Assembly (NCBI RefSeq): GCF_014042365.1
Contig: NZ_JACEZS010000030.1
Span: forward strand, 1-63,886
Origin: Rugamonas fusca
Lineage (GTDB): Bacteria > Pseudomonadota > Gammaproteobacteria > Burkholderiales > Burkholderiaceae_D
Direction: 5' to 3'
Length of the DNA: 63,886 bases
Shown: positions 48,583 to 57,327 of the stretch, in pieces
How positions within the stretch are numbered: the first letter of the stretch is position 1
Layout: every line of letters starts with the position of its first letter
Position numbers and translations under genes: made by a program
Notes under the pieces: generated by a model
Seen by the model: the letters and a program-made list of their open reading frames with translations, nothing else
The model's database searches: none
What the model was told of the DNA's origin: nothing

Positions 48583-49620
48583 ATGTCTACCATTTCCGCA
48601 CTCGGCGCCCGCACGTTGCCGGCGCAAGCATATCCTGCCGCACTCGCGCAGGCCGATGCGCGGCCGGCCAATGCCCCGGCGTCCAAGGCTGCGGGCGGCG
48701 ACAACGCCATCTCCCTGTCCAACAGTGGCGTGGACCTGGAAAAGCGCCTGTCCTCACTCGGCAATTCCACGGTGGACCTGGCGCAAAGCCTGCTGGGCAG
48801 CTTCGCCCAGAACCTGTTTGGCGATGCCGGCAAGGGCGCGGCCATCTCGTTCGACTCCGTCAGCCTGGATGCCCAATCGACTGTGAGCGCGGCAGTGCAG
48901 CACAGCACCGGCCCCAATGGCAGCACCGATGCGGCGGGCGTGCAACTGACGGACAGCACCCACTTCCTGGGCAAAGGCACGATCACGACGGCCGATGGCC
49001 GCAAGTTCGACTTCGAGATCGAAGTCCAGTACAGCGACCAGTACACGGCGCTGGCGGGGCAGCACAGTTCAAGTACAGCTGCCGCACAGGACGCCGGCGG
49101 CGCCCAGGGCAGCACCGGCACAACCAGCGGCAAGGGACAAACCAGTCACGGCGACACCAGCGGCTTGCCGACGGTGCAGTTCCCCAACGTGGACTTCCCC
49201 GGCACGCTGGCCGACCTGTTCCAGCTGATCGGACGCAACCTGCAATCGAGCCTGTCCGTCAATCCTGGCGCCGGCGACAAGGGCGATGGCAACAATATCG
49301 ACCGCACCACCTTGCGCAGCCTGTCGTTGCGTCTGCTGAGCCTGGTCGACAGCAAGCACAAGGATACCTACGCACCGCCCAACGGCGCGGAGGCGCGCGC
49401 CAAGTCCGTGGCGGACGCTTACGGCACGGCGCCCGCCGCCGGCGAACCGGCTCAGCCGGGTGTGGCCACATCGCCAGCGGTGGCCGCACCGGCCGACACG
49501 GCCACGCCGGCCAGCACCACGGCCGGCGCACCCGCCGCCAGTGCCGACACCGGAGCCGCCGCGCGCGCCACCGATGCGGCCAGCGCCGACTCCCCTGCCA
49601 GCGCCGCGCTGGCCGCCTGA
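48583..49620 (+). CDS. Unknown Ala/Ser-rich protein, possibly motility-linked
   Basis: 345 residues, Ser/Thr/Ala/Gly/Asp-rich. A more conserved-looking part (about 40-160) reads NAISLSNSGVDLEKRLSSLG, then DLAQSLLGSFAQNLFG and GTITTADGRKFDFEIEVQYS; a second (about 190-270) has VDFPGTLADLFQLIGRNL and LRSLSLRLLSLVDS. The last ~70 residues are Ala/Pro/Thr linker. No signal peptide. A FliA-like promoter precedes it and AGGA lies before the ATG. I do not recognise the family. Confidence 0.6.
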   Translation: MSTISALGARTLPAQAYPAALAQADARPANAPASKAAGGDNAISLSNSGVDLEKRLSSLGNSTVDLAQSLLGSFAQNLFGDAGKGAAISFDSVSLDAQSTVSAAVQHSTGPNGSTDAAGVQLTDSTHFLGKGTITTADGRKFDFEIEVQYSDQYTALAGQHSSSTAAAQDAGGAQGSTGTTSGKGQTSHGDTSGLPTVQFPNVDFPGTLADLFQLIGRNLQSSLSVNPGAGDKGDGNNIDRTTLRSLSLRLLSLVDSKHKDTYAPPNGAEARAKSVADAYGTAPAAGEPAQPGVATSPAVAAPADTATPASTTAGAPAASADTGAAARATDAASADSPASAALAA

Positions 49621-49889
49621 TCCCCCTGCCCACCGCCGGCGCACGCTGGCGCGCGAAGCCGCGCCAGTGCGGCATCGGTTGTGGGCGCGCCCGCCGGGCA
49701 AGCCACGCCGCCACGTATAATAGCGGCCACATTCGCGCCACCGCCGCTGCCCAGCGGACTGGCCGGCCCGTCGCGGCAGCGCCAGCCCCTTCCATGAGGC
49801 GGCGCAGTCCATATCCACCATACCGATTGCCCCAAGATGCTTTTCCATTGCTCCGCTCCACGCTCCCCGCAACGCCAGCAGGTGGCGCC

Positions 49890-51044
49890 ATGACCGCCAC
49901 TATCCAGCACATCCACTGGCAGGAGAACGGCGCCGAACAAACGGCCCGTTGGCGTTCGGAGGCCGGCATGCCCCCGCCCAAGCGCGTCGTCATCGCCGAC
50001 GACCGCACCAATGCCGACGTGGCTTACCGCCTGGCGTGCGAGGGCACGGCCCTGCTGTGGCGCGGCGACTTCCAGAACGCGCGTCAGCTGCTGCAAGCGC
50101 TGGCGCGGCGCGCCGACCACAAGCACGGCAAGGGCGGCAAGAAGGCCAAAGCGCCGAAAGTGCCCGCCACGCCCACCGAGGCATTCCACCTGCACCGCCA
50201 GGCGCAGTCGCAGCGGGCCCGCACCCTGGCCATGCTGCTGATCCCGTTCGACGCCGACTACAGCATCCCGCTGCGCCGCGCGCCGGACGTCAAGCTGGCC
50301 TGCAATGAAGCCTATGGCCGTGGCGAGGAACCGTTCATTGCCTCGCTGCGCGAGCTGCTAGGCCTGATCGGCGCGCACGAATGGCGCCGCACCGGCGTCG
50401 AGATCCCGGCATTGGGCGCGCGCATCCACCCGCACTACGGCGTGTTCTCGCCGGTGCGCGGCGAATACGTGCAGCTGGTGGCCGACACGCCGCTGCCGGC
50501 CGGCGCCAGCCTGGCGTTCGACATCGGCGTGGGCACGGGCGTGCTGTCGGCCGTACTGGCCAGGCGGGGCGTGGCCCGCGTGGTCGCCACCGACCAGGAC
50601 CGCCGTGCCCTGAGCTGCGCGCGCGAGAACCTGGCGCGGCTGGACCTGGACCAGCAGGTGGAACTGGTCGAGGCCGACCTGTTCCCCGAAGGCCGCGCGC
50701 CGCTCGTGGTGTGTAATCCACCGTGGGTACCGGCCCGTCCCAGTTCATCGATCGAATACGCCGTCTACGATCCGGACAGCCGCATGCTGCGCGGTTTCCT
50801 GGACGGGCTGGCGGCCCATCTGGCGCCCGGCGGCGAAGGTTGGCTGATCCTGTCGGACCTGGCCGAGCACCTGGGCCTGCGGCCACGCCAGCAATTACTG
50901 GACTGGATCGCCGCCGCCGGCCTCAAAGTGCTGGGCCGCCACGACGTCAAGCCCGTGCATCCGCGCGCGTCCGACGCCAGCGACCCGCTGCACGCGGCCC
51001 GCGCGGCCGAGGTGACGTCGCTCTGGCGCCTGGGCGCCGCCTGA
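49890..51044 (+). CDS. SAM-dependent methyltransferase with NPPW motif
   Basis: 384 residues from ATG 49890. The N-terminal ~150 residues are a helical extra domain (with a Lys-rich linker KHGKGGKKAKAPK). The Rossmann part starts at LAFDIGVGTGVLSAVLARRG and has the substrate motif VVCNPPWVPA, typical of N-methyltransferases acting on amide or exocyclic amino groups (HemK/RlmG-like). Exact substrate unknown. It ends 172 bases before the initiator tRNA. Confidence 0.75.
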   Translation: MTATIQHIHWQENGAEQTARWRSEAGMPPPKRVVIADDRTNADVAYRLACEGTALLWRGDFQNARQLLQALARRADHKHGKGGKKAKAPKVPATPTEAFHLHRQAQSQRARTLAMLLIPFDADYSIPLRRAPDVKLACNEAYGRGEEPFIASLRELLGLIGAHEWRRTGVEIPALGARIHPHYGVFSPVRGEYVQLVADTPLPAGASLAFDIGVGTGVLSAVLARRGVARVVATDQDRRALSCARENLARLDLDQQVELVEADLFPEGRAPLVVCNPPWVPARPSSSIEYAVYDPDSRMLRGFLDGLAAHLAPGGEGWLILSDLAEHLGLRPRQQLLDWIAAAGLKVLGRHDVKPVHPRASDASDPLHAARAAEVTSLWRLGAA

Positions 51045-51174
51045 CGCCTGGCCGGGGAGCCGCCTTGCCTCGCGCCGTGCTTCGCGCCTTGCCTCGCGCC
51101 TTGCCTCGCGCCTTGCTTCCTATAAGCGCCACTTAAGGATAGCGTATAAGCATAAGCCCATCTTATTCGAGCAC

Positions 51175-51203
51175 TTGCGCAATGCAGCAAGCCTCTATAT
51201 AAT
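51175..51203 (+). promoter_or_regulatory. Promoter of tRNA-fMet
   Basis: TTGCGC (51175-51180), 17-base spacer, TATAAT (51198-51203), 13 bases before the tRNA. Confidence 0.75.
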
Positions 51204-51216
51204 GCTGGCACACAGA

Positions 51217-51293
51217 CGCGGGGTGGAGCAGTCTGGCAGCTCGTCGGGCTCATAACCCGAAGGTCACAGGTTCAAATCCTGTCCCCGCAACCA
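51217..51293 (+). tRNA. Initiator tRNA-Met (CAT)
   Basis: 77 bases with anticodon CAT in the loop CTCATAA. The acceptor CGCGGGG pairs with CCCCGCA leaving the unpaired C1-A72 that marks initiators, and the anticodon stem has the three G-C pairs GGG/CCC. The CCA end is encoded. Own promoter and terminator flank it. Confidence 0.97.
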
Positions 51294-51300
51294 CATTCGA

Positions 51301-51335
51301 AGCCGTTGATTCTTGCAAAAGAATCAGCGGCTTTT
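51301..51335 (+). terminator. Intrinsic terminator after tRNA-fMet
   Basis: AGCCGTTGATTCTT / AAGAATCAGCGGCT stem (51301-51314 with 51319-51332, one mismatch), loop GCAA, then TTTT. Confidence 0.8.
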
Positions 51336-51363
51336 ACGTTTCTGGCCGTCGATGGAGCATCCC

Positions 51364-52059
51364 ATGCGCTTGACCGCAAAACACCCCCTCCCCTCGTTCA
51401 CGGCCTGGATCGCTGCGCTGGCCGCATCTAGCTCGCTACATGCCGCCGATGCCATCGCCTGGCCGGACAACTATCAGTCCCGCCTGCAGGTCCAGGCCCT
51501 GGTCCAGACCATCAACGCCAACATCCTGGCCAGCACCAGCGCCACCCTGACGCTGGAAAAATGGTGCGCCGACCATGCCATGAGCGCCACGCCCAAGGTG
51601 ACGGCCCACCTGCTGCGCGGCGTCACCAAAACCGCCAGCGCCGAACAGCGCGCGCGCCTGCAGGTGGCCGCCGACACGCCCATCAGGTATCGCCGGGTCC
51701 AACTGTACTGTGGCGGGCATCTGCTGTCCGAAGCGGACAACTGGTACGTGCCCGAACGCTTGACGCCGGCCATGAATCGCCTGCTCGACGAGACGGATAC
51801 CCCGTTCGGCAAGGCCGTGCTGCCGCTGGCGCCCTACCGCCGCACCCTCGCCGCCAGCACATTGTGGTCGCCGCTGCCGGACAAATGGGAAACCGGCCAG
51901 GTCCCCCTGCCCGCCGCGCAGGCGACGGCACTGGACTTGCCATCGGCCCTGTTCGAACACACGGCCGTGCTCTACACCAGCGCCCACCTGCCGTTTTCGG
52001 AAGTGCGCGAGACTTACCAGCGCGGCCTGCTCGACTTCCCGCCGCCACCAGCCAGGTAG
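51364..52059 (+). CDS. Exported protein with UbiC (chorismate-lyase)-like fold
   Basis: 231 residues from ATG 51364 (GGAG six bases upstream). A signal peptide with HAADA cleavage covers about 1-32. The body RYRRVQLYCGGHLLSEADNWYVP followed by RLTPAMNRLLDETDTPFG resembles the core of the chorismate lyase/UTRA superfamily (R-V..., L..a..wyVP, L...T..PFG). If correct, an exported member is unusual because UbiC is cytoplasmic. Function unknown; family resemblance is by pattern. Confidence 0.5.
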   Translation: MRLTAKHPLPSFTAWIAALAASSSLHAADAIAWPDNYQSRLQVQALVQTINANILASTSATLTLEKWCADHAMSATPKVTAHLLRGVTKTASAEQRARLQVAADTPIRYRRVQLYCGGHLLSEADNWYVPERLTPAMNRLLDETDTPFGKAVLPLAPYRRTLAASTLWSPLPDKWETGQVPLPAAQATALDLPSALFEHTAVLYTSAHLPFSEVRETYQRGLLDFPPPPAR

Positions 52060-52156
52060 CGGCGATCCCAAGCCGGCCCGCATTGCACTTTCTGGGCAAA
52101 CTGTCACAATTGCGCCTACTGTAATTTTCCATCCGGACCTCACCAAGGAGCAGCGC

Positions 52157-53815
52157 GTGAACGACAAACCAGAAGACCAGCACCAACCAGCCGACGACCT
52201 TCCGGCCAATCCTTCGCGCCGGCGCATGTTCCAGGCCGCGACAGCCGTGGGCCTGGCCAGCGCCCTGCCCGAACTGTCGGAGGCGGCGCCCGCCCACAAG
52301 ACCGTGAAAGGCTCGCTGGACGCCAAACTGAAGGCCCACGTCAAGAACGTGGTGGTGATCTATCTGGAAAACCGCAGCTTCAACAACCTGTTCGCGAACT
52401 TCCCCGGCACGCAGGCGCCGCTGTCGGCCGTGGCGCCGGAAGCGTGCCTGCAAAAAGACCGCAACGGCGCCGTGCTGCCCGTGCTGCCCAAGGTCTGGGG
52501 CGGCATGGTGCCCAACAGCCAGGACATCGGCGGCAAGCACTATGCGATCAAGGAAGACCAGATCAAGGACCTGCCCAATGGCCCGTTCAAGCTGGTGGAC
52601 GCGGAAGGCCAGCCGCTGCCAGAAGCGGTCATCACGCGCGACCTGTGGCACCTGTTCTACCACAACCAGATGCAGATCAACGGCGGCAAGAACGACGGCT
52701 TCGCGGCCTGGGGCAACGCCGGCGGCCTGGTGATGGGCTACTACGGCGAGACGAACAAGAACCTGGGCCTGTGGAAGATCGCGGAACAATACACCCTGTG
52801 CGACAACTTCTTCATGGCCGCATTCGGCGGCTCCTACCTGAACCACCAGTTCCTGATCAGCGGCCGCACGCCCGAGTATTTCAACGCGGCCGATACAGCG
52901 GCGAAGAAGAAAATCGCTGTACTGGCGGACGGACCCCAAGGCGTGCGCCTGGCGGTGGCGCCCGACTGCCCCGGCGCGCTGGATGGCCCGCCCAAGTTCG
53001 TCAACGATGGCGCCATCACGCCCGACGGCTACGCCGTCAACACCATGGCCCCGCCCTATCAGCCCAGCTACATCCGCCCCGCGCCCGGCGGCGATCCGCT
53101 GCTGGCCGATCCGGCCGACGCCAACACGCTGCCGCCGCAAACCTACCAGACCATCGGCGACCTGCTGTCGGCCAAGTCGGTGAGCTGGGCCTGGTACGGC
53201 GGCGCGTTCCAGGCCGCGCTGGATGCGCGCGGCGGCGGCGCCAAGCCGAACTTCCAGTATCACCACCAGCCGTTCAACTACTTCAAGCAGTTCGCGCCCG
53301 GCACCACCGCGCGCGCCGAACACCTGCGCGACGGCGGCATGGGCGACAGCCCCATCTCGAACAAATTCCTGGCCGACGTGGTGGCCGGCAAGCTGCCGGC
53401 CGTGGCCTTCTACAAGCCGCAAGGTAACCTGAACCTGCACGCCGGGTATTCGGACGTGGAATCGGGCGACCAGCACGTCGCCAACGTGATCGAGCACCTG
53501 AAGAAGTCCCCGCAATGGAAGGACATGGTGGTGGTGATCACCTTCGACGAGAACGGCGGCTGGTGGGATAACGTGGCTCCACCCAAGGGCGACCGCTGGG
53601 GCCCCGGTTCGCGCGTGCCGGCCATCGTCGTCTCGCCATATGCGAAGAAGGGCCAGGTCGACCACAACTTCTACGACACCACCTCCATCCTGCGCCTGAT
53701 CACGCGCCTGCACGACCTGCCGCTGCTGGAAGGCCTGGCTGCCCGCAACGCCGCCTTCCGGGCGCGCGGCGCGCTGCCACCGGGCGACCTGACGGCGGCG
53801 CTCAGCTTCCGCTGA
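52157..53815 (+). CDS. Tat-exported phospholipase C/acid-phosphatase-type phosphoesterase
   Basis: 552 residues, GTG start at 52157 with AGGAG six bases before. Twin-arginine signal SRRRMFQAATAVGLASALP at about 15-33. Alkaline-phosphatase superfamily phosphoesterase with YLENRSFNNLFANFPG near the N-terminus, and ITFDENGGWWDNVAPP and SPYAKKGQVDHNFYDTTS toward the C-terminus, as in AcpA/PlcN proteins. Probably hydrolyses phosphate monoesters or phospholipids in the periplasm or outside. Confidence 0.88.
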   Translation: MNDKPEDQHQPADDLPANPSRRRMFQAATAVGLASALPELSEAAPAHKTVKGSLDAKLKAHVKNVVVIYLENRSFNNLFANFPGTQAPLSAVAPEACLQKDRNGAVLPVLPKVWGGMVPNSQDIGGKHYAIKEDQIKDLPNGPFKLVDAEGQPLPEAVITRDLWHLFYHNQMQINGGKNDGFAAWGNAGGLVMGYYGETNKNLGLWKIAEQYTLCDNFFMAAFGGSYLNHQFLISGRTPEYFNAADTAAKKKIAVLADGPQGVRLAVAPDCPGALDGPPKFVNDGAITPDGYAVNTMAPPYQPSYIRPAPGGDPLLADPADANTLPPQTYQTIGDLLSAKSVSWAWYGGAFQAALDARGGGAKPNFQYHHQPFNYFKQFAPGTTARAEHLRDGGMGDSPISNKFLADVVAGKLPAVAFYKPQGNLNLHAGYSDVESGDQHVANVIEHLKKSPQWKDMVVVITFDENGGWWDNVAPPKGDRWGPGSRVPAIVVSPYAKKGQVDHNFYDTTSILRLITRLHDLPLLEGLAARNAAFRARGALPPGDLTAALSFR

Positions 53816-53909
53816 TTCCCGGCCCGCGCGCCGCCACGGCCGCCCGCCCAGGCGGGCCGGCCCGCCCCAGGGTTGACGGTTTGTGATACACTGCACGCGC
53901 TATTTACTG

Positions 53910-53941
53910 AGCCCGACTGCCGCAGCCGGGCTTTTATTTTT
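53910..53941 (+). terminator. Intrinsic terminator after the phosphoesterase gene
   Basis: Ten-base stem AGCCCGACTG/CAGCCGGGCT (one A-C mismatch), loop CCG, followed by TTTTATTTTT. Confidence 0.75.
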
Positions 53942-54038
53942 GGCGGCGCACGTTCAGGCGCCGCACCGTTCAAGCGGTTCGCAACCAGGGCCGCTCCATC
54001 GCCCGCGCAGGCGCGCGCGGTGGGCATGAGGTTTTGAC

Positions 54039-54263
54039 ATGAGAGATAAAAAAGATAACGCGACGCTCGACCTGCCCGGCTTCAGCCCCGCCGCGCCGCT
54101 CGAACCGGAGCCCAAGCGCCCGCTCGGTCCGCGCCCCAGGCGCGCCACGCTCCAGCAAGTGCAGCTTGAACTGCTGGAACCGACCGACACCACCGGCCTG
54201 CCCCTGTGGACCCGCGACGACAAACTGGACCTGACCGGCCTGCCCATCTGGGCACCCGATTAG
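54039..54263 (+). CDS. Small Pro-rich unknown protein
   Basis: 74 residues from ATG 54039 with GAGG upstream. After a KPKRPLG-like Pro/Arg linker (PKRPLGPRPRRATLQQVQ) it carries two similar motifs, TTGLPLWTRDDK and LTGLPIWAPD. No membrane segment or known family. Sits between a terminator and dbpA. Confidence 0.5.
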   Translation: MRDKKDNATLDLPGFSPAAPLEPEPKRPLGPRPRRATLQQVQLELLEPTDTTGLPLWTRDDKLDLTGLPIWAPD

Positions 54264-54373
54264 CCACCCTTGCGCATCCGCCCGCACGCGGATGCATCCA
54301 TCGCACAGTGGCTCAACGCCGCGTTAGCCTGTTAGACTGTGCCCACCCCGCCATCCTGATCCGTTCCGCCACC

Positions 54374-55786
54374 ATGACTTCGACTTCCTTTTCCAGCCTG
54401 CCGCTGACGCCCGCCCTGCTATCCAACCTCGACACCCTGGGCTACCACCAGATGACGGCGATCCAGGCCCAGAGCCTGCCGGCCGTGCTGGAGGGGCGCG
54501 ACTTGATCGCCCAGGCCAAGACCGGCAGCGGCAAGACGGCGGCCTTCGGCCTCGGCATCCTGCAAAAGCTCAACCCCGCCTGGTTCGCCACCCAGGCGCT
54601 GGTGCTGTGCCCCACGCGCGAACTGGCCGACCAGGTGGCCAATGAGCTGCGCCGGCTGGCGCGCGCCATGGGCAACGTGAAGGTGCTGGTGCTGACGGGC
54701 GGTGCGCCCATGCGCCCGCAGATCGCCTCGCTCGAACATGGCGCCCACATCGTGGTGGGCACGCCGGGACGTATCCGCGACCACCTGGGCCGCGCCACGC
54801 TGGACCTGTCCAAGGTGCAGACGCTGGTGCTGGACGAGGCCGACCGCATGACGGACATGGGCTTCTACGACGAAATCGCCAACATCGTCAGCGCCTGCCC
54901 CACCCGGCGCCAGACCTTGCTGTTCTCGGCCACCTACCCGGACGACATCCGCCACGCCACAGCCTCGTTCCTGATCGATCCGCTGGAAGTGACGGTCGAG
55001 GCCCAGCACGACAACAGCCAGATCGAGCAGCGCTTCTACGAAATCGGCTTCGATGAGCGCAACCAGGCCGTGGCGCGGCTGCTCAACCATTTCCAGCCCG
55101 TCTCCACGATCGCCTTCTGCAACACCAAGGTCCAGTGCCGCGAACTGGCCGACGCGCTGCGAGCCCAGGGCTTCACCGCCCTCGCACTGTACGGCGAACT
55201 GGAACAGCGCGAGCGCGACGAGATACTGGTACTGTTCGCCAACCGTAGCTGTTCTGTACTGGTGGCCACCGACGTGGCGGCGCGCGGCCTGGACATCCCC
55301 AACCTGGAAGCGGTCATCAACGTGGACGTGTCCAAGGACACGGAAGTGCACATCCACCGCGTTGGCCGCACGGGTCGTGGCGGCGAGCAAGGCCTGGCCC
55401 TGACGCTGTGCGCGCCCAATGAAAAGAAATGGGTCAAGCTGATCGAGGAGTACCAGAACGCGCCCGTCGAATGGCACAAGCTGGACGAACTGAAGGAAGA
55501 CGAATACGCGGTGGCCGAGCCGGCGCCCATGATGACGCTGGTGATCCAGGGCGGCAAGAAGGACAAGCTGCGCCCCGGCGACTTGCTGGGCGCGCTGACG
55601 GGCGACGCCGGCCTGCTCAAGGAACAGGTGGGCAAGATCAACGTGTTCGAGTTCCAGACCTACGTGGCGCTGGATCGCCGCATCGCCTACCAGGCGTTCG
55701 AGCGGCTCAGCAAGGGCAGCCCGCTGGGCGGCGACTTCGGCGCCATCAAGGGCCGCTATTTCAAGATGCGCTTTATTGAGGTGTAA
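54374..55786 (+). CDS. dbpA: ATP-dependent RNA helicase DbpA
   Basis: 470 residues from ATG 54374. Helicase motifs AKTGSGKT (I), PTRELADQ (Ia), VLDEADRM (II, DEAD), SATY (III), ATDVAARGLD (V) and HRVGRTGRGG (VI). The C-terminal ~75 residues with GDLLGALTGDAGLL form the DbpA RNA-binding domain that targets 23S rRNA hairpin 92 during 50S assembly. Confidence 0.93.
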   Translation: MTSTSFSSLPLTPALLSNLDTLGYHQMTAIQAQSLPAVLEGRDLIAQAKTGSGKTAAFGLGILQKLNPAWFATQALVLCPTRELADQVANELRRLARAMGNVKVLVLTGGAPMRPQIASLEHGAHIVVGTPGRIRDHLGRATLDLSKVQTLVLDEADRMTDMGFYDEIANIVSACPTRRQTLLFSATYPDDIRHATASFLIDPLEVTVEAQHDNSQIEQRFYEIGFDERNQAVARLLNHFQPVSTIAFCNTKVQCRELADALRAQGFTALALYGELEQRERDEILVLFANRSCSVLVATDVAARGLDIPNLEAVINVDVSKDTEVHIHRVGRTGRGGEQGLALTLCAPNEKKWVKLIEEYQNAPVEWHKLDELKEDEYAVAEPAPMMTLVIQGGKKDKLRPGDLLGALTGDAGLLKEQVGKINVFEFQTYVALDRRIAYQAFERLSKGSPLGGDFGAIKGRYFKMRFIEV

Positions 55787-56198
55787 CTGAAGTGTCATGG
55801 CGCCCGCGCCGCCCACGCACCAGGACCGGCGCATCGCGCGCCGGCGAACACCCCGCCACCCTACTGCTGACTTTGCAACAGGCGCCCCGCCTCTGCTACA
55901 CTGCGCGCACCATCGTATTTGTTCCAAACCGGTCCGCCGTAACGCCGCTTGCATGTTCGACTGAACTGTAGCGGGTCCGACGGCCCGCGCGTGGCTGGTG
56001 CGAGCGACGAACACGATGGCATGTACCGTTTCCAAGCGCTGTCAGCAAGCAGGTCGAGCAGAACATATCAGAGGTGCGCCATCCATGCGCGGATTCCGTC
56101 CGCCCATCCGCGTTCGCGCGGGCGACAGCCCGTCGCCGCTCCTGCCTGTTCCCCTCCGCCGCGCTGCAGCGTCCCATCGATTTCAAACAAGGGATGCC
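55787..56198. other. 412-base spacer with promoter and long leader of the acyl-CoA-dehydrogenase-like operon
   Basis: A sigma70-type promoter (55873-55902) would give a leader of about 290 bases before the next ATG. The leader is GC-rich and can form hairpins such as GCGGGTCC/GGCCCGC near 55970. I do not match it to a known riboswitch. Open frames through it lack a ribosome site or family resemblance. Confidence 0.45.
55873..55902 (+). promoter_or_regulatory. Promoter of the acyl-CoA-dehydrogenase-like operon
   Basis: TTGCAA (55873-55878), 18-base spacer, TACACT (55897-55902). Confidence 0.5.
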
Positions 56199-57317
56199 AT
56201 GACCTACCTGCACCAACTCGACGCCATCGTCCAGAACACCATCGCCCCGGCGGCGCCAGCCACCGACCGTGAGGCCGCCTTTCCCCGCGCCGCCGTGCGC
56301 GCGCTGGGCGAAGCCGGCCTGCTGGGCCTGATCAGCGCCACCACCGTCGGCGGCATGGGGCTGGGCCTGGCCGAGGCGGCGCAAGTGGTCGAACGCATCG
56401 CCAAGGCCTGCCCGTCAACGGCCATGGTGATCTGCATGCACTACTGCGCCACCACCGTGCTGGAAAAAACGGGCAGCGATGCCGTGCGCCGCGACATCGC
56501 CGCCGGCCGCCACCTGAGCACCCTGGCCTGGTCCGACACGGGCTCGCGCAGCCACTTCTGGGCGCCCGTCGGCACGGCCCGCGCCGATGGCGACGCCGTC
56601 CTGCTCGACGGCAGCAAGACCATGGTCACCTCGGCCGGCGAAGCTGACTCCTACGTCTGGTCCACCGGCCCCATGGCCGCCGAAGGCGCCAGCTCGCTGT
56701 GGCTGGTCGACAGCAAGGCCGCCGGCCTGAGCGAAGTCAAGCAGTTCGATGGCCTGGGCCTGCGCGGCAACCGCTCCTCGCCGCTGACGGCAAAAAGTGT
56801 GCGCGTGTCGCGCTCGGCCCTGCTGGGCGCGGACGGCGGCGGCTTCGACATCATGATCGGCGCCGTCCTGCCCGTGTTCGCCACGCTGATCGCCTCGTGC
56901 TCGGTGGGCCTGATGGACGCCGTGCTGGAAACGGCCTGCGGCCACGTCAGCGCCAGCAAGCTGGAACACATCAACAGCGCGCTGGCCGACCTGCCCACCA
57001 TCCGCGCCTACCTTGCCCGCGCCCGCATCCAGGCCGACATGGTGCGCACCCTGCGCGACGACACCGTGAGCGCGCTGGCCCAGGGCCGGCCCGACGCCAT
57101 GCTGCGCGTGATGCAAGTGAAAGCGGCGGCTGCCGAAGCGGCGCTGGAAGTGAGCGATACGGCCATGCGCGTGTGCGGCGGCGCCGCCTTCCGCAAGGAC
57201 CTGGGCGTGGAGCGCTACTTCCGCGATGCGCGCGCCGCATCCGTGATGGCACCAACCTCCGATGTGCTGTTCGACTTTATCGGCAAGGCCGTCTGCGGCA
57301 TGCCGGTCTTCGGTTAA
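56199..57317 (+). CDS. Acyl-CoA-dehydrogenase-fold flavoprotein
   Basis: 372 residues from ATG 56199 (AAGGGA upstream). All-helical N-domain (GEAGLLGLISATTVGGMGLG), central TLAWSDTGSRSHFWAP and KTMVTSAGEADSYVWSTGP beta domain, C-terminal helices with MRVCGGAAFRKDLGVERYFRDARAA. These are family features for FAD and substrate binding. The catalytic Glu of true acyl-CoA dehydrogenases is not obvious, so it may belong to the monooxygenase-like branch (DszC/SfnB/hydroxylase type). First gene of a three-gene operon with a PhnD-like protein and a TusA-diiron protein. Confidence 0.82.
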   Translation: MTYLHQLDAIVQNTIAPAAPATDREAAFPRAAVRALGEAGLLGLISATTVGGMGLGLAEAAQVVERIAKACPSTAMVICMHYCATTVLEKTGSDAVRRDIAAGRHLSTLAWSDTGSRSHFWAPVGTARADGDAVLLDGSKTMVTSAGEADSYVWSTGPMAAEGASSLWLVDSKAAGLSEVKQFDGLGLRGNRSSPLTAKSVRVSRSALLGADGGGFDIMIGAVLPVFATLIASCSVGLMDAVLETACGHVSASKLEHINSALADLPTIRAYLARARIQADMVRTLRDDTVSALAQGRPDAMLRVMQVKAAAAEAALEVSDTAMRVCGGAAFRKDLGVERYFRDARAASVMAPTSDVLFDFIGKAVCGMPVFG

Positions 57318-57327
57318 GGAGAACGCG

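Noticed and set aside
54206..54373. Longer N-terminus for dbpA
   Set aside because: Residues upstream of MTSTSFSSLPL do not resemble DbpA and overlap the small upstream gene.
55903..56198. Known riboswitch (TPP, SAM, cobalamin)
   Set aside because: No matching conserved core boxes seen; reported only as an unassigned leader.
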